A DNA stretch of 37,407 bases from CAZADS01 sp964483985 (GTDB taxonomy: Bacteria; Pseudomonadota; Alphaproteobacteria; Thalassobaculales; Thalassobaculaceae): assembly GCA_964483985.1 (NCBI GenBank), contig CAZADS010000039.1, positions 1-37,407 on the forward strand, in the 5' to 3' direction. The notes under the pieces are model-generated. The model saw only the letters and a program-made list of their open reading frames with translations. It ran no database searches and was not told the origin of the DNA. Positions 1 through 7,588 of the stretch are shown one piece after another; the stretch's first letter is position 1, and each line of letters starts with the position of its first letter. The position numbers were made by a program, and so were the translations under genes.

Positions 1-311
1 GTATCCTTCTGTGCTTGCACAGTTGTTTGTGTTTCTCTCCGTTTGGGGTCGTTTGGTGTCTTCTCCCTGCCTATTTTTTCCTCGTAATCATTACGCATAC
101 GCTCCATCGTATCCCTTAGCGCCTGCACATTTGATTCAGAATCTCGGCGTGAGGCTTCGTGGGCTGCCTTAAGATTTTCCGCCATTTGATTATAGTCAGC
201 GTTTCCGGTCTCGAGTCTATCTCGAAGCGCTTTGATTGTTTCCTCTAGTAGGCGCTTCTCGCTTTGAATCGCTGAAATGTTATTCTCATTTTCTGCAGTA
301 GACTGATTAAT
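1..311 (-). CDS. Coiled-coil protein, 3'-truncated by window edge
   Basis: This minus-strand reading frame is open from an in-frame TAA at 335-333 to the left window edge, about 103 codons. The product is very hydrophilic and rich in Glu, Lys, Arg, Gln and Ala, with heptad-like spacing such as EKRLLEETIKALRDRLE, so a long coiled coil is likely. I see no signal peptide or membrane segment in the visible part. Its start is odd. A good ribosome binding site, AGGAG at 323-319, is followed seven bases later by ATT at 311-309. No ATG, GTG or TTG lies within normal reach in any frame, and the first in-frame ATG is about 40 codons further in, without a Shine-Dalgarno. I therefore place the start at the ATT, tentatively. 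I do not recognise the family. It could also be a damaged gene. Confidence 0.5.
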   Translation of the reverse strand, partial: MNQSTAENENNISAIQSEKRLLEETIKALRDRLETGNADYNQMAENLKAAHEASRRDSESNVQALRDTMERMRNDYEEKIGREKTPNDPKRRETQTTVQAQKD

Positions 312-383
312 CGTTAATCTCCTATGAGGAATTTAGTGTAAAAGTTTAACCCAGTAATTCCGTTAAGGATATCAAATAGCACA

Positions 384-1097
384 TTATCTTCTGGTTTCTA
401 GGGTTTTCCGGACTTCGTCCATTAGCATTCCTGCTGTAATTATATTTTTATTTTTAAGATGTATCCCCATTTTTTCCACGGCACCTGACGTCCACCTATT
501 ACATGTATTGAATAAATGAAATGTTCCAGTAGCCGCGTAGAATCTACTACTTTCGGGGCCATAAAGTCCTGAGGCAAGGATTTGATGTTTGCCGTCGTTT
601 TTGGAGATAAAACTACTTTTCATATAGTTTAAAAGATTTTTAAAATCGGCTTGACCGATTAAAACTTTAAGAATGTCCGCGTTAGGAAATGTTTCTTCGA
701 TCGATCGGGAAAAGGCATATAAATGCAGGACTGCCGGACCAGGTGTAGTAGCAACTTTTAGGGCGATTGCGATGGAAGGATCTTTTGCCTGATAGTACTC
801 TTTACTGCCCCAACCGATCTCTAAAAATTGCGCATTCGGGAAATCCATCGGCGCTAAAATATGTTTTCTGACTTCGTTATTTAATGGAACGGCTATACCA
901 ACGTGCCAACCTATATTTATTAAATACACTTCTCGCCCGGTGTCGGCATTTAATGGTGTGCTGAAAATGAATGACAAGAGTGTAGCTGGAACAATTAAGT
1001 AAAAGGTCCTTAATATTTCTTGTATGGATAGAACAGACTTATTTATTTTTCCACACAGAACGGCATAGGGTTTCTGCTTAATATCGTAACGAAACAA
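384..1097 (-). CDS. DUF2459 family protein, probable membrane-anchored
   Basis: The 237-residue product matches the DUF2459 (TIGR02117) pattern as I remember it. It has an INIGWHVGIAVPL block near residues 60-72, a FLEIGWGSKEYY block near 90-105, and a late NTCNRWT motif that carries the conserved cysteine. Residues about 29-50 form a hydrophobic stretch that could be a signal anchor, which would put the domain outside the cytoplasm. The biochemical role of this family is not established. The start is uncertain: the only available start in frame is TTG at 1097, without a clear ribosome binding site, and no ATG or GTG precedes the conserved domain. The gene is divergent from glutathione reductase and shares the 145-base intergenic region with it. 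Confidence 0.72.
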   Translation of the reverse strand: MFRYDIKQKPYAVLCGKINKSVLSIQEILRTFYLIVPATLLSFIFSTPLNADTGREVYLINIGWHVGIAVPLNNEVRKHILAPMDFPNAQFLEIGWGSKEYYQAKDPSIAIALKVATTPGPAVLHLYAFSRSIEETFPNADILKVLIGQADFKNLLNYMKSSFISKNDGKHQILASGLYGPESSRFYAATGTFHLFNTCNRWTSGAVEKMGIHLKNKNIITAGMLMDEVRKTLETRR

Positions 1098-1157
1098 CTT
1101 ATGTGTGTTATCGGTTTTAATCTGTCGTATTCCAATTGCTGTGTTGGGAGAAATAGG

Positions 1158-1196
1158 CTCTTGGTTGAAGTGGTTATAACTCTATTATGCCAAGAG
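1158..1196. promoter_or_regulatory. Inverted repeat around the gor promoter
   Basis: A perfect 7-base inverted repeat, CTCTTGG at 1158-1164 and CCAAGAG at 1190-1196, flanks the likely gor promoter. The arm centres are about 32 bases apart, close to three helical turns, which would suit a dimeric regulator touching one face of the DNA. It may be an operator. This is inference from the sequence only, and a repeat this short can arise by chance. Confidence 0.3.
1161..1188 (+). promoter_or_regulatory. Predicted sigma-70-type promoter of gor
   Basis: TTGGTT at 1161-1166 and TATTAT at 1183-1188 are separated by 16 bases and resemble -35 and -10 boxes. Transcription would start near 1195, leaving a leader of about 48 bases before the gor ATG at 1243. 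The gene also has a strong ribosome binding site, TAGGAG at 1231-1236, six bases before the start. Confidence 0.45.
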
Positions 1197-1242
1197 TAAC
1201 AAATTTGCAAAAGTAACCCAGGCCTAATCTTAGGAGCGTTAT

Positions 1243-2601
1243 ATGTCCGAATTCGATTACGATTTAATAACTATAGGTGCTGGTTCGGGTGGCGTGCGTG
1301 CCTCAAGGGTTGCTGTGTCTTATGGTGCTAAAGGCGCTATTATCGAAGTATTTCGCGAGTGTGGAACCTGTGTTTTAAGAGGCTGTGTTCCAAAGAAACT
1401 GCTGGTGTATGGGAGTCATGCCTATGAGGAAATGGATGATGCAAAAGCTTATGGTTGGGTTGTTGAGGGGCTGAAACATAACTGGAATACCCTAATTGAA
1501 GCCAAAGACACAGAGTTAAACAGACTTCATGAGATTTATGTAAGATTACTAGAAAACGCTAACGTGGATCGTTACCACGGAAGAGGAACTGTAGTAAATT
1601 CTCACAGTGTCCGCGTTGGAGGAAGGATTTTAACTGCCGAAAGAATAATGATAGCTGTTGGGGGTTGGCCTACGCTACCTGAAGTGGAGGGAATACAGCA
1701 CGCTATAACGTCAAATGAAGCGTTGGATTTAAAGGAGCTTCCAAAACGAGTTATGATCGTCGGGTCTGGCTATATAGCGGTAGAGTTTGCTGGAATTTTT
1801 AAGGGCTTAGGAGCCAAGGTGGATCTCGTTTTTCGAGCTGACAAATTGCTTCGTGGGTTCGATGAGGATGTTCGAATTACATTAACAAATGAAATACTTA
1901 AAAAAGGTATAAATATCGTTTCTGAAACACTTCCAAACCGCATTGAAAAAACTAAAACGGGAGTAAGAGTTTTTTTGACGAATTCGGACGCAATAGATGT
2001 AGACCAGATCATGTACGCGACTGGACGCGGTCCAAACACTAAAGGACTTGGTCTTGAAACCGTAGGTGTCGACCTCAGTCGCAGTGGTGCCGTGAAGGTA
2101 GACGAATGGAGCCAATCCACAGTCCCAAGTATTTTCGCAATTGGGGACGTAACCGACCGAATTAACCTAACACCTGTTGCCATAGCCGAGGGAAGGGCGT
2201 TTGCTGAAACCACGTATAATGGAAATCCTATATCAGTTGATCATGAAGATGTTCCCAGCGCCGTATTTAGCCAACCCCCTGTGGGTTCTGTCGGTTTGCC
2301 AGAGCATCTTGCCAGAGATAAATATGGTCAAATTGACGTATATGTAGCAAACTTTAAACCCATGAAATATACATTAACTAGTAATCCGGAACGCGGCTTA
2401 CAGAAGCTTATAGTAGACCGGGCCACGCAACGTGTTGTTGGCGCTCATATGGTAGGTGTTGATGCACCTGAAATTATCCAAGGAATCGGGATAGCAGTAA
2501 AAATGAAGGCAAAAAAGAGTGATTTCGACGCTACCATTGGAATTCATCCTACTGCGGCAGAAGAATTTGTTACTATGCGTGATAAAAGGCCGGACGATTG
2601 A
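1243..2601 (+). CDS. gor: Glutathione-disulfide reductase
   Basis: The 452-residue protein is a class I pyridine nucleotide-disulfide oxidoreductase of normal length. It reduces glutathione disulfide with NADPH in the cytoplasm. The FAD-binding motif GAGSGG lies at residues 12-17. The redox-active pair is Cys43 and Cys48, in GTCVLRGCVPKK, the glutathione reductase variant of the family motif. The second Rossmann motif is GSGYIAVEFAG near 174-184, followed by basic residues in FRADKLLR that suit NADPH. The second FAD motif is ATGRGPNT, followed by FAIGDV. The C-terminal HPTAAEEF carries the catalytic His435 of the dimer partner. The ATG at 1243 has a strong Shine-Dalgarno six bases upstream. 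The TGA stop shows that UGA terminates in this genome. Identification is secure. Confidence 0.95.
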   Translation: MSEFDYDLITIGAGSGGVRASRVAVSYGAKGAIIEVFRECGTCVLRGCVPKKLLVYGSHAYEEMDDAKAYGWVVEGLKHNWNTLIEAKDTELNRLHEIYVRLLENANVDRYHGRGTVVNSHSVRVGGRILTAERIMIAVGGWPTLPEVEGIQHAITSNEALDLKELPKRVMIVGSGYIAVEFAGIFKGLGAKVDLVFRADKLLRGFDEDVRITLTNEILKKGINIVSETLPNRIEKTKTGVRVFLTNSDAIDVDQIMYATGRGPNTKGLGLETVGVDLSRSGAVKVDEWSQSTVPSIFAIGDVTDRINLTPVAIAEGRAFAETTYNGNPISVDHEDVPSAVFSQPPVGSVGLPEHLARDKYGQIDVYVANFKPMKYTLTSNPERGLQKLIVDRATQRVVGAHMVGVDAPEIIQGIGIAVKMKAKKSDFDATIGIHPTAAEEFVTMRDKRPDD

Positions 2602-2643
2602 ATGAAGTTTCGATTATTTGGATAAAACAAGGTTTCAAATTAA

Positions 2644-2814
2644 ATGAAGAATGCGTTTGTTGAATCGGAATTCAAGGCAATCAAAACCGAAGAAGAATAT
2701 GAAGAAACCCTCCGCCGTATAACCGAGATGGTCGACGCTGAGCCTGGTTCGCCAGAAGGTGACGTATTAGAACTGCTTACGATGTTGATTGAAGCTTACG
2801 AAGCCCGAAACTAG
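2644..2814 (+). CDS. HigA-like antitoxin N-terminal fragment
   Basis: This 56-codon frame begins at ATG 2644, 42 bases after gor. Its residues KAIKTEEEYEETLRRITEM followed by DAEPGSPEGDVLELLTMLIE and AYEARN match the characteristic N-terminal helix block of HigA-type antitoxins (pattern: YE.AL.RI, then PGTPEGDELE, then YE). Full HigA proteins are roughly 110-140 residues and continue into a helix-turn-helix domain. Here a TAG follows immediately, so the DNA-binding domain is missing, and no HigB-like toxin gene lies nearby. It may be a decayed toxin-antitoxin remnant or a short solo protein. No clear ribosome binding site precedes the ATG. It overlaps the convergent PNPOx-fold gene by four bases. 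Confidence 0.6.
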   Translation: MKNAFVESEFKAIKTEEEYEETLRRITEMVDAEPGSPEGDVLELLTMLIEAYEARN

Positions 2815-3263
2815 CGCAATAACCTATTATATCTTTGAAGCCATTCGATCTTAAGGGCTTCTTCATTGGCCCCCTCATCGTATGCTGGAGAAAAGATGTG
2901 TTGGGCGTTGCTAATTTTTACGGCCACTATCCCTCGGATTCTAGGGTGTAAATTACTCCATGAATTGAAATGTTCAATTAATTCGCCAAATTTTTTTTCA
3001 TATTTGTCAATATACTTTGCTAAACCCGAAATCCGACATGTTTGGCGGCGGAAAATATCAATATAGTTTAGCTCGACCGCCGGATTGCATCGAATATTCC
3101 TCACTGTATTTGGGGAGCGAATATTGCAAAATGCGAGATTACAGTCATCCAGTATTATAGTCGTTGCCTTCGGTGAAACAGCGGGGAAACCTTCGGGTGA
3201 TACGGTGGCGACTAGTCCTATCGTGTTTTCCTGAATGATTCGTTTCATTTTATTAGTAAGCAT
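2811..3263 (-). CDS. Pyridoxamine 5'-phosphate oxidase-fold protein
   Basis: The 150-residue product has the N-terminal split-barrel pattern of the PNPOx-like flavin-binding superfamily: an initial helix, then GLVATVSPEGFPAVSPKAT near residues 16-34, LAFCNIRSPNTVRNIRCNP near 53-71, and an RISGLAKYI strand. Members bind FMN, F420 or heme and carry out varied redox reactions, so the substrate cannot be named. It is not the vitamin B6 enzyme PdxH, which is longer. The gene starts only six bases after the glnS stop on the same strand, so the two are probably one transcript, although I know of no functional link. Its TAG stop shares the palindrome CTAG with the stop of the HigA-like fragment. Confidence 0.8.
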   Translation of the reverse strand: MLTNKMKRIIQENTIGLVATVSPEGFPAVSPKATTIILDDCNLAFCNIRSPNTVRNIRCNPAVELNYIDIFRRQTCRISGLAKYIDKYEKKFGELIEHFNSWSNLHPRIRGIVAVKISNAQHIFSPAYDEGANEEALKIEWLQRYNRLLR

Positions 3264-3269
3264 ATTCCT

Positions 3270-4949
3270 TTAGCCTTTAGCCTTAGTTTTTTGCCAGCTA
3301 TCTCTTAGTGCGATCGTCCGGTTATAGATTAATTTTTCAGGATCGCTGTCTTTATCTAAGTAGAAATAGCCTAAACGTTCAAACTGGATGGGCGCTTCTT
3401 TAGGAAGATTGGTTAAACTGGGTTCTAGTTTGCAGTTCTTTAGAACTGTAATTGAATTTGGATTAATTTGGTCTGTGAAATCGGCTCCCTCTTCCGGATT
3501 TTGTTTATTATAAAGGGGTTGAAAAAGGCGTACTTCAGCCGTCTTAGCATAATTTTTTGAAACCCAATGAATGGTACCCTTAACTTTGCGGCCATCTGCT
3601 GCATTACCACCCTTTGTTGCCGGATCATAGACGCATCGCAATTCGGTGATATTGCCGTCTTTGTCTTTTTCAAAGCCAGTGCAGGTGATCAAAAATGCGT
3701 AGCGTAAGCGTACTTCTTGTCCCGGACTTAGCCGGAAAAATTTTCTTGGTGGATTCTCCATAAAATCATCCTTCTCGATCCAAATTTCTCGAGTGAACGG
3801 GACTGTATGAGAACCGGAGTCCGGAACGTTAGGATTATTGACGGCGTCTAACCACACGGTTTCGTTTTCGGGGAAATTTTCTACGATCAGTTTTAAGGGA
3901 TTTAATACAGCCATTCGGCGGTCTGCTTTTTTGTTTAAGTGTTCTCTGACGAAATGTTCGAGCATTGCTAACTCGATCATGCCTTCGTTTTTGGAAACGG
4001 AAACTGCGGAAATAAAGTCTCTTATCGCTTCAGGTGGTAGGCCTCGGCGACGCATCCCCGATAAGGTTGGTAACCTTGGGTCATCCCATCCGAGAACATG
4101 GCCTTCTGCCACAAGGCGGGTTAGTCGTCTTTTAGATAAAATCGTATGTGAGATCTGTAGTTTGGCAAATTCGTATTGTCGGGGAATGTTTGGGACTGGA
4201 AGAGCTTCGATAAACCAGTCATAAAGTGGTCGATGGTCCGAAAACTCTAAAGTACATAGCGAATGAGTGACGCCCTCGATTGCGTCAGATTGACCATGTG
4301 CAAAGTCGTAGGTAGGGTAAATACACCATTTATTCTGAGTCCGGGGGTGATTAGTATATAAAATGCGATAGATTACCGGATCTCTTAAATTGATATTGCC
4401 AGACGTCATATCTATTTTAGCTCTTAACACACGGCTTCCCTCAGGGAATTCTCCGGCCTTCATTTGGTGGAATAGGCGGAGATTTTCTTCAGCGGATCTC
4501 TTCCTGTATGGGCTTTCTTTTCCTGGTTTTGTTAAAGTCCCACGATATTCTCGAATTTCTTCAGCGGATAAATCATCAACATAGGCCTTGTCGTTGATTA
4601 TTAGATGTTCAGCCCACTTATATAGCTGCTCAAAATTATCGGAAGCAAATTTGGGTTCCGTGTCCCATGAAAAACCCATCCAAACAACGTCTTCTTGAAT
4701 TGCTTGTATAAATTCCTCTTCCTCCTTTGTGGGATTCGTGTCATCAAAGCGAAGATTACACCGTCCTTTATAGTCTTCGGCTATCCCGAAATTCAAACAT
4801 ATTGATAAAGCATGACCGATATGCAAGTAACCGTTAGGTTCTGGTGGAAATCGAGTGATTATCGTTTGCACTTTTTGACTGTTTAAATCAGCAGTGATTT
4901 GGTCTCGGATAAAATTATTAGACCGAGAGCGCGTGTTTGTTTCATTCAT
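3270..4949 (-). CDS. glnS: Glutaminyl-tRNA synthetase
   Basis: The 559-residue protein is a class I aminoacyl-tRNA synthetase that charges tRNA-Gln. RFPPEPNGYLHIGHA holds the HIGH motif at residues 43-46. The conserved LRFDDTNPTKE block follows. LSKRRL, near residue 275, is the KMSKS-type loop. The C-terminal half (about 340-550) is the beta-barrel anticodon-binding region typical of GlnRS and eukaryote-like GluRS rather than bacterial GluRS, including RFFRLSPGQEVRLRYA. Length matches the E. coli enzyme. Many alphaproteobacteria lack GlnRS and make Gln-tRNA by the GatCAB route, so its presence is worth noting. The ATG at 4949 has no obvious Shine-Dalgarno. It is followed by the PNPOx-fold gene six bases downstream. 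Confidence 0.95.
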   Translation of the reverse strand: MNETNTRSRSNNFIRDQITADLNSQKVQTIITRFPPEPNGYLHIGHALSICLNFGIAEDYKGRCNLRFDDTNPTKEEEEFIQAIQEDVVWMGFSWDTEPKFASDNFEQLYKWAEHLIINDKAYVDDLSAEEIREYRGTLTKPGKESPYRKRSAEENLRLFHQMKAGEFPEGSRVLRAKIDMTSGNINLRDPVIYRILYTNHPRTQNKWCIYPTYDFAHGQSDAIEGVTHSLCTLEFSDHRPLYDWFIEALPVPNIPRQYEFAKLQISHTILSKRRLTRLVAEGHVLGWDDPRLPTLSGMRRRGLPPEAIRDFISAVSVSKNEGMIELAMLEHFVREHLNKKADRRMAVLNPLKLIVENFPENETVWLDAVNNPNVPDSGSHTVPFTREIWIEKDDFMENPPRKFFRLSPGQEVRLRYAFLITCTGFEKDKDGNITELRCVYDPATKGGNAADGRKVKGTIHWVSKNYAKTAEVRLFQPLYNKQNPEEGADFTDQINPNSITVLKNCKLEPSLTNLPKEAPIQFERLGYFYLDKDSDPEKLIYNRTIALRDSWQKTKAKG

Positions 4950-5254
4950 GATAATTAGACTGTTTGTTGTTGAGGTTAATTCGCTAATATTAGGGTCCGA
5001 AGTGATTTTGCAATTTTTCAGTTGTGCCTGAGAGTATAACCTATATGAAGACTAAGTTTCTTTTCTTTCGTTGACACCGATTGTTTAAAGAGGGCATCCG
5101 AGTTTTTTTGATCTTCCTGTTAATTATAAACCTTACTACAAAAATAAAGGTAAAAGTTGAAGCCTATTTTTAGTATGGAAGTTTTGAGATGTGGGCTAGT
5201 TCGGGTATTTTAAGAGTGTTTTTATGTTTTTAACTTTCTGGGTTCGGGAATCTG
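4950..5254. other. Divergent intergenic region, glnS and thioesterase
   Basis: This 305-base AT-rich stretch separates two divergent genes and should hold both promoters. TTGACA at 5071-5076 is a perfect -35 box on the plus strand, but I see no good -10 box at 16-18 bases from it. No RNA structure or convincing small gene was found. Confidence 0.4.
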
Positions 5255-6145
5255 ATGACAATCTGGCATGAGCTTCATACTGGTGTGGTACATCCTTGGC
5301 TTTGTGATCAATTTGGGCACCTAAACGTCCGCAATTATTCGAATTTTTTTAATGAGGCAATGTTTCACGCTTTGGCTTGCACTGGGTTTCCACAGTCAGT
5401 CGTATTAAAACACGGCGGTCATAGCGTTGCAGCGATAACCCGCACAAATTTTATAAAAGAGTTACCAATGGGCTCATTGGTTAGGACAGATGGTGGGTTG
5501 ATTCGAGCAAGCAATAAAACTCTTACTTTCCTTTGTAGAATGTATAATATCGAAACCAATGAAATTCATGCGACTATGGAGTCGCTAGAAGTTTTTTTTG
5601 ATCCAAAATCCCGAAAATCAGCACCAATCCCCTCGGCTTTAGGGCCTATCATTGAATATCAACTTAATGGATCTGACCCTGTCCCCGATTTGTCGCCATT
5701 ACCACGAGAGGAAATCGTTATGTCTAATTGGTTACAACTACATCGGGGTGTTTGTTTTCCTTGGCATTGTGATCAATTTGGACATATGAATGCGAGGTGG
5801 TATGCACATTTTTTTGATGATGCAATTTTTCATATTTGGCCTCGCATTGGCGTTGCCTGGAAAGCAATGGAAAAACAAGGAGTGCATACCGTTACGGCTA
5901 GTACTACCACTCAGTTTAAACAGGAAGTGAAAGCGGCTGATCTGATAGTCATTGAGGGTATGGTCGCTAGATGCGGGACTAAAAGTGTGACGTTTCGGCA
6001 ACGAATGCTGAATGTTGATACAGGAGTTACCCATGCTCTTCAAGATGTGGTCGAAGTTTTTTTCGACCCTAAATCAAGGACATCAGTGTCTATACCGGAT
6101 GAATTGCGCTCGAATATTGTTAAATATTCGACGGATGTAGATTAG
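5255..6145 (+). CDS. Tandem double hot-dog acyl-CoA thioesterase
   Basis: The 296-residue protein consists of two similar halves, residues 1 to about 150 and 156-296. Each is a 4HBT-type hot-dog domain, as in 4-hydroxybenzoyl-CoA and YbgC-like thioesterases. Both halves keep the active-site block: CDQFGHLNVRNYSNFFNEA (Asp18) and CDQFGHMNARWYAHFFDDA (Asp173). Each also ends with a VFFDPKSR strand. Such enzymes usually hydrolyse acyl-CoA esters as dimers or tetramers of single domains, so the fusion may form a pseudo-dimer with two potentially active sites. The second half begins at an ATG (5720) preceded by a Shine-Dalgarno-like GAGAGG, so a separate 141-residue product is possible. The substrate is unknown. 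Confidence 0.85.
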   Translation: MTIWHELHTGVVHPWLCDQFGHLNVRNYSNFFNEAMFHALACTGFPQSVVLKHGGHSVAAITRTNFIKELPMGSLVRTDGGLIRASNKTLTFLCRMYNIETNEIHATMESLEVFFDPKSRKSAPIPSALGPIIEYQLNGSDPVPDLSPLPREEIVMSNWLQLHRGVCFPWHCDQFGHMNARWYAHFFDDAIFHIWPRIGVAWKAMEKQGVHTVTASTTTQFKQEVKAADLIVIEGMVARCGTKSVTFRQRMLNVDTGVTHALQDVVEVFFDPKSRTSVSIPDELRSNIVKYSTDVD

Positions 6146-6258
6146 TTGCCCCAAGTTTTTCTTCCATTAATTGTTTATTATTCTTCGCATAACAAATAAT
6201 GCTTTGATCCTATTGAATATATCATTTCGAAATTGCCAATTATAGAATTGGAATAGCC

Positions 6259-7548
6259 TTGATTGGATTTCGCCGAAAAGTATTTGAATTGATTAGTGCC
6301 CGAATTTTCTATGGTTGGATTATACTTCTCATAGCTGGTTTCGGTGTTTTTGCAAGCGGACCCGGACAGTCTCACACATTTAGTGTTTTTATCGGTCCCA
6401 TTTCTAGAGATTTGGATATTGGCGCTACAGCTATTTCATCTGCCTATGGTTTAGCGACCTTGTTTGCGGCTTTTGGGTTGCCTCTCATGGGAAGACTAGT
6501 AGATACCCAAGGTGTTTATCGAACGTTTTGTATAGTCGTGATCTTATTAGGATTTGCATGTATCTCATTTGGGTTGGCTTCGGGAATTGTTTGGTTAACT
6601 TTAGGGTTTGGTTTCTTAAGATTTTTGGGGCAGGGATCGGTAATGCTAAATAGCAGTAACGTGGTTTCTCATTGGTTTAGTCGTAAACGCGGTTTTGCAA
6701 TGGGATTGATGCTATTGGGATTTGTATTTTCGATGGCAATACATCCTCCTGTTAGTCAATGGCTAATTGATCAAGTTGGTTGGCGAAACGCGTGGTTCTG
6801 GCTCGGTGTATCTACTTGGATTCTAATGTTGCCATTGCTATTGATTTTCCTACACAATGCTCCCGAGCCACTGGGTTTATCTCCTGATGGGTTAAATATC
6901 CAAAAAACGGATAATTCCGATGTACAAGACCAGCATTCAGCAGGATTCGGACTAAGTTTAACGGAGGCATTCCATACTTCGACATTTTATATTGTGGCCG
7001 TAGGTCTCTTCACAATGTCAATGTTGATAACCTCGCTTCATTTTTTTCAGGTACCAATCTTTGAACAAAAGGGTCTCACTCCTACAATAGCAGCTTGGAT
7101 ATTTCCATTATCAGCTATTGTGGCGGTTTTTACTCAACCGTTCGTCGGTCGAAGCCTTGATCGCTTTCCCACACATAGAGTGTTCGGTCTTTCCTTAATA
7201 ATGCTTTCGCTTTCGCTATTTGCTATTACCTTCGTCCAAGATTTGATCACTGCTTTGGTTTATGGGGTGGTCTTTGGAGTTAATAACGCCTTTAATATCA
7301 CCATGTTTGGCTACGTTTGGCCTCGTTATTTTGGGAGACGCCATTTGGGAAGCATTCAAGGAACAGGTCAGATGATTGGTGTTGTTGGAGCATCTGTGGG
7401 TCCGATTCCTTTGGGAATAGCCTTTGATTTATTCGGCGATTACGATGTAATGCTATCCACTCTGGCTTTGGTTCCATTGGTTGCAGCGATACTCGTGCAA
7501 TTCTTAAAAGACCCACAGTTACCAGCTAAAGGGCACAGAAACTTATAA
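6259..7548 (+). CDS. MFS transporter, monocarboxylate/oxalate-formate type
   Basis: The 429-residue protein has about twelve hydrophobic segments in two halves of six, separated by a polar loop near residues 205-230 (DNSDVQDQHSAG). It begins with a short cytoplasmic tail followed by FYGWIILLIAGFGVFASGPG, typical of the monocarboxylate and oxalate:formate antiporter branch of the major facilitator superfamily. The GRLVDTQG loop after the second membrane segment and GRSLDRFPTHRVFG in the second half are the usual MFS loop signatures. The start is TTG at 6259 with a weak ribosome binding site, so the exact start is uncertain. It is followed 40 bases later by an amidase gene, which suggests import of an amide- or carboxylate-containing substrate. 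The substrate cannot be deduced from sequence. Confidence 0.85.
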   Translation: MIGFRRKVFELISARIFYGWIILLIAGFGVFASGPGQSHTFSVFIGPISRDLDIGATAISSAYGLATLFAAFGLPLMGRLVDTQGVYRTFCIVVILLGFACISFGLASGIVWLTLGFGFLRFLGQGSVMLNSSNVVSHWFSRKRGFAMGLMLLGFVFSMAIHPPVSQWLIDQVGWRNAWFWLGVSTWILMLPLLLIFLHNAPEPLGLSPDGLNIQKTDNSDVQDQHSAGFGLSLTEAFHTSTFYIVAVGLFTMSMLITSLHFFQVPIFEQKGLTPTIAAWIFPLSAIVAVFTQPFVGRSLDRFPTHRVFGLSLIMLSLSLFAITFVQDLITALVYGVVFGVNNAFNITMFGYVWPRYFGRRHLGSIQGTGQMIGVVGASVGPIPLGIAFDLFGDYDVMLSTLALVPLVAAILVQFLKDPQLPAKGHRNL

Positions 7549-7588
7549 AAACATTTGCGGAGTTTTCAGGAGAACGGAGGGTGCGTTG

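Noticed and set aside
1770..2213. 147-codon minus-strand frame inside gor
   Set aside because: It is antisense to a secure gene, with no motif or ribosome binding site.
3838..4224. 128-codon plus-strand frame inside glnS
   Set aside because: It is a shadow of glnS on the opposite strand; its composition mirrors the codons of the real gene.
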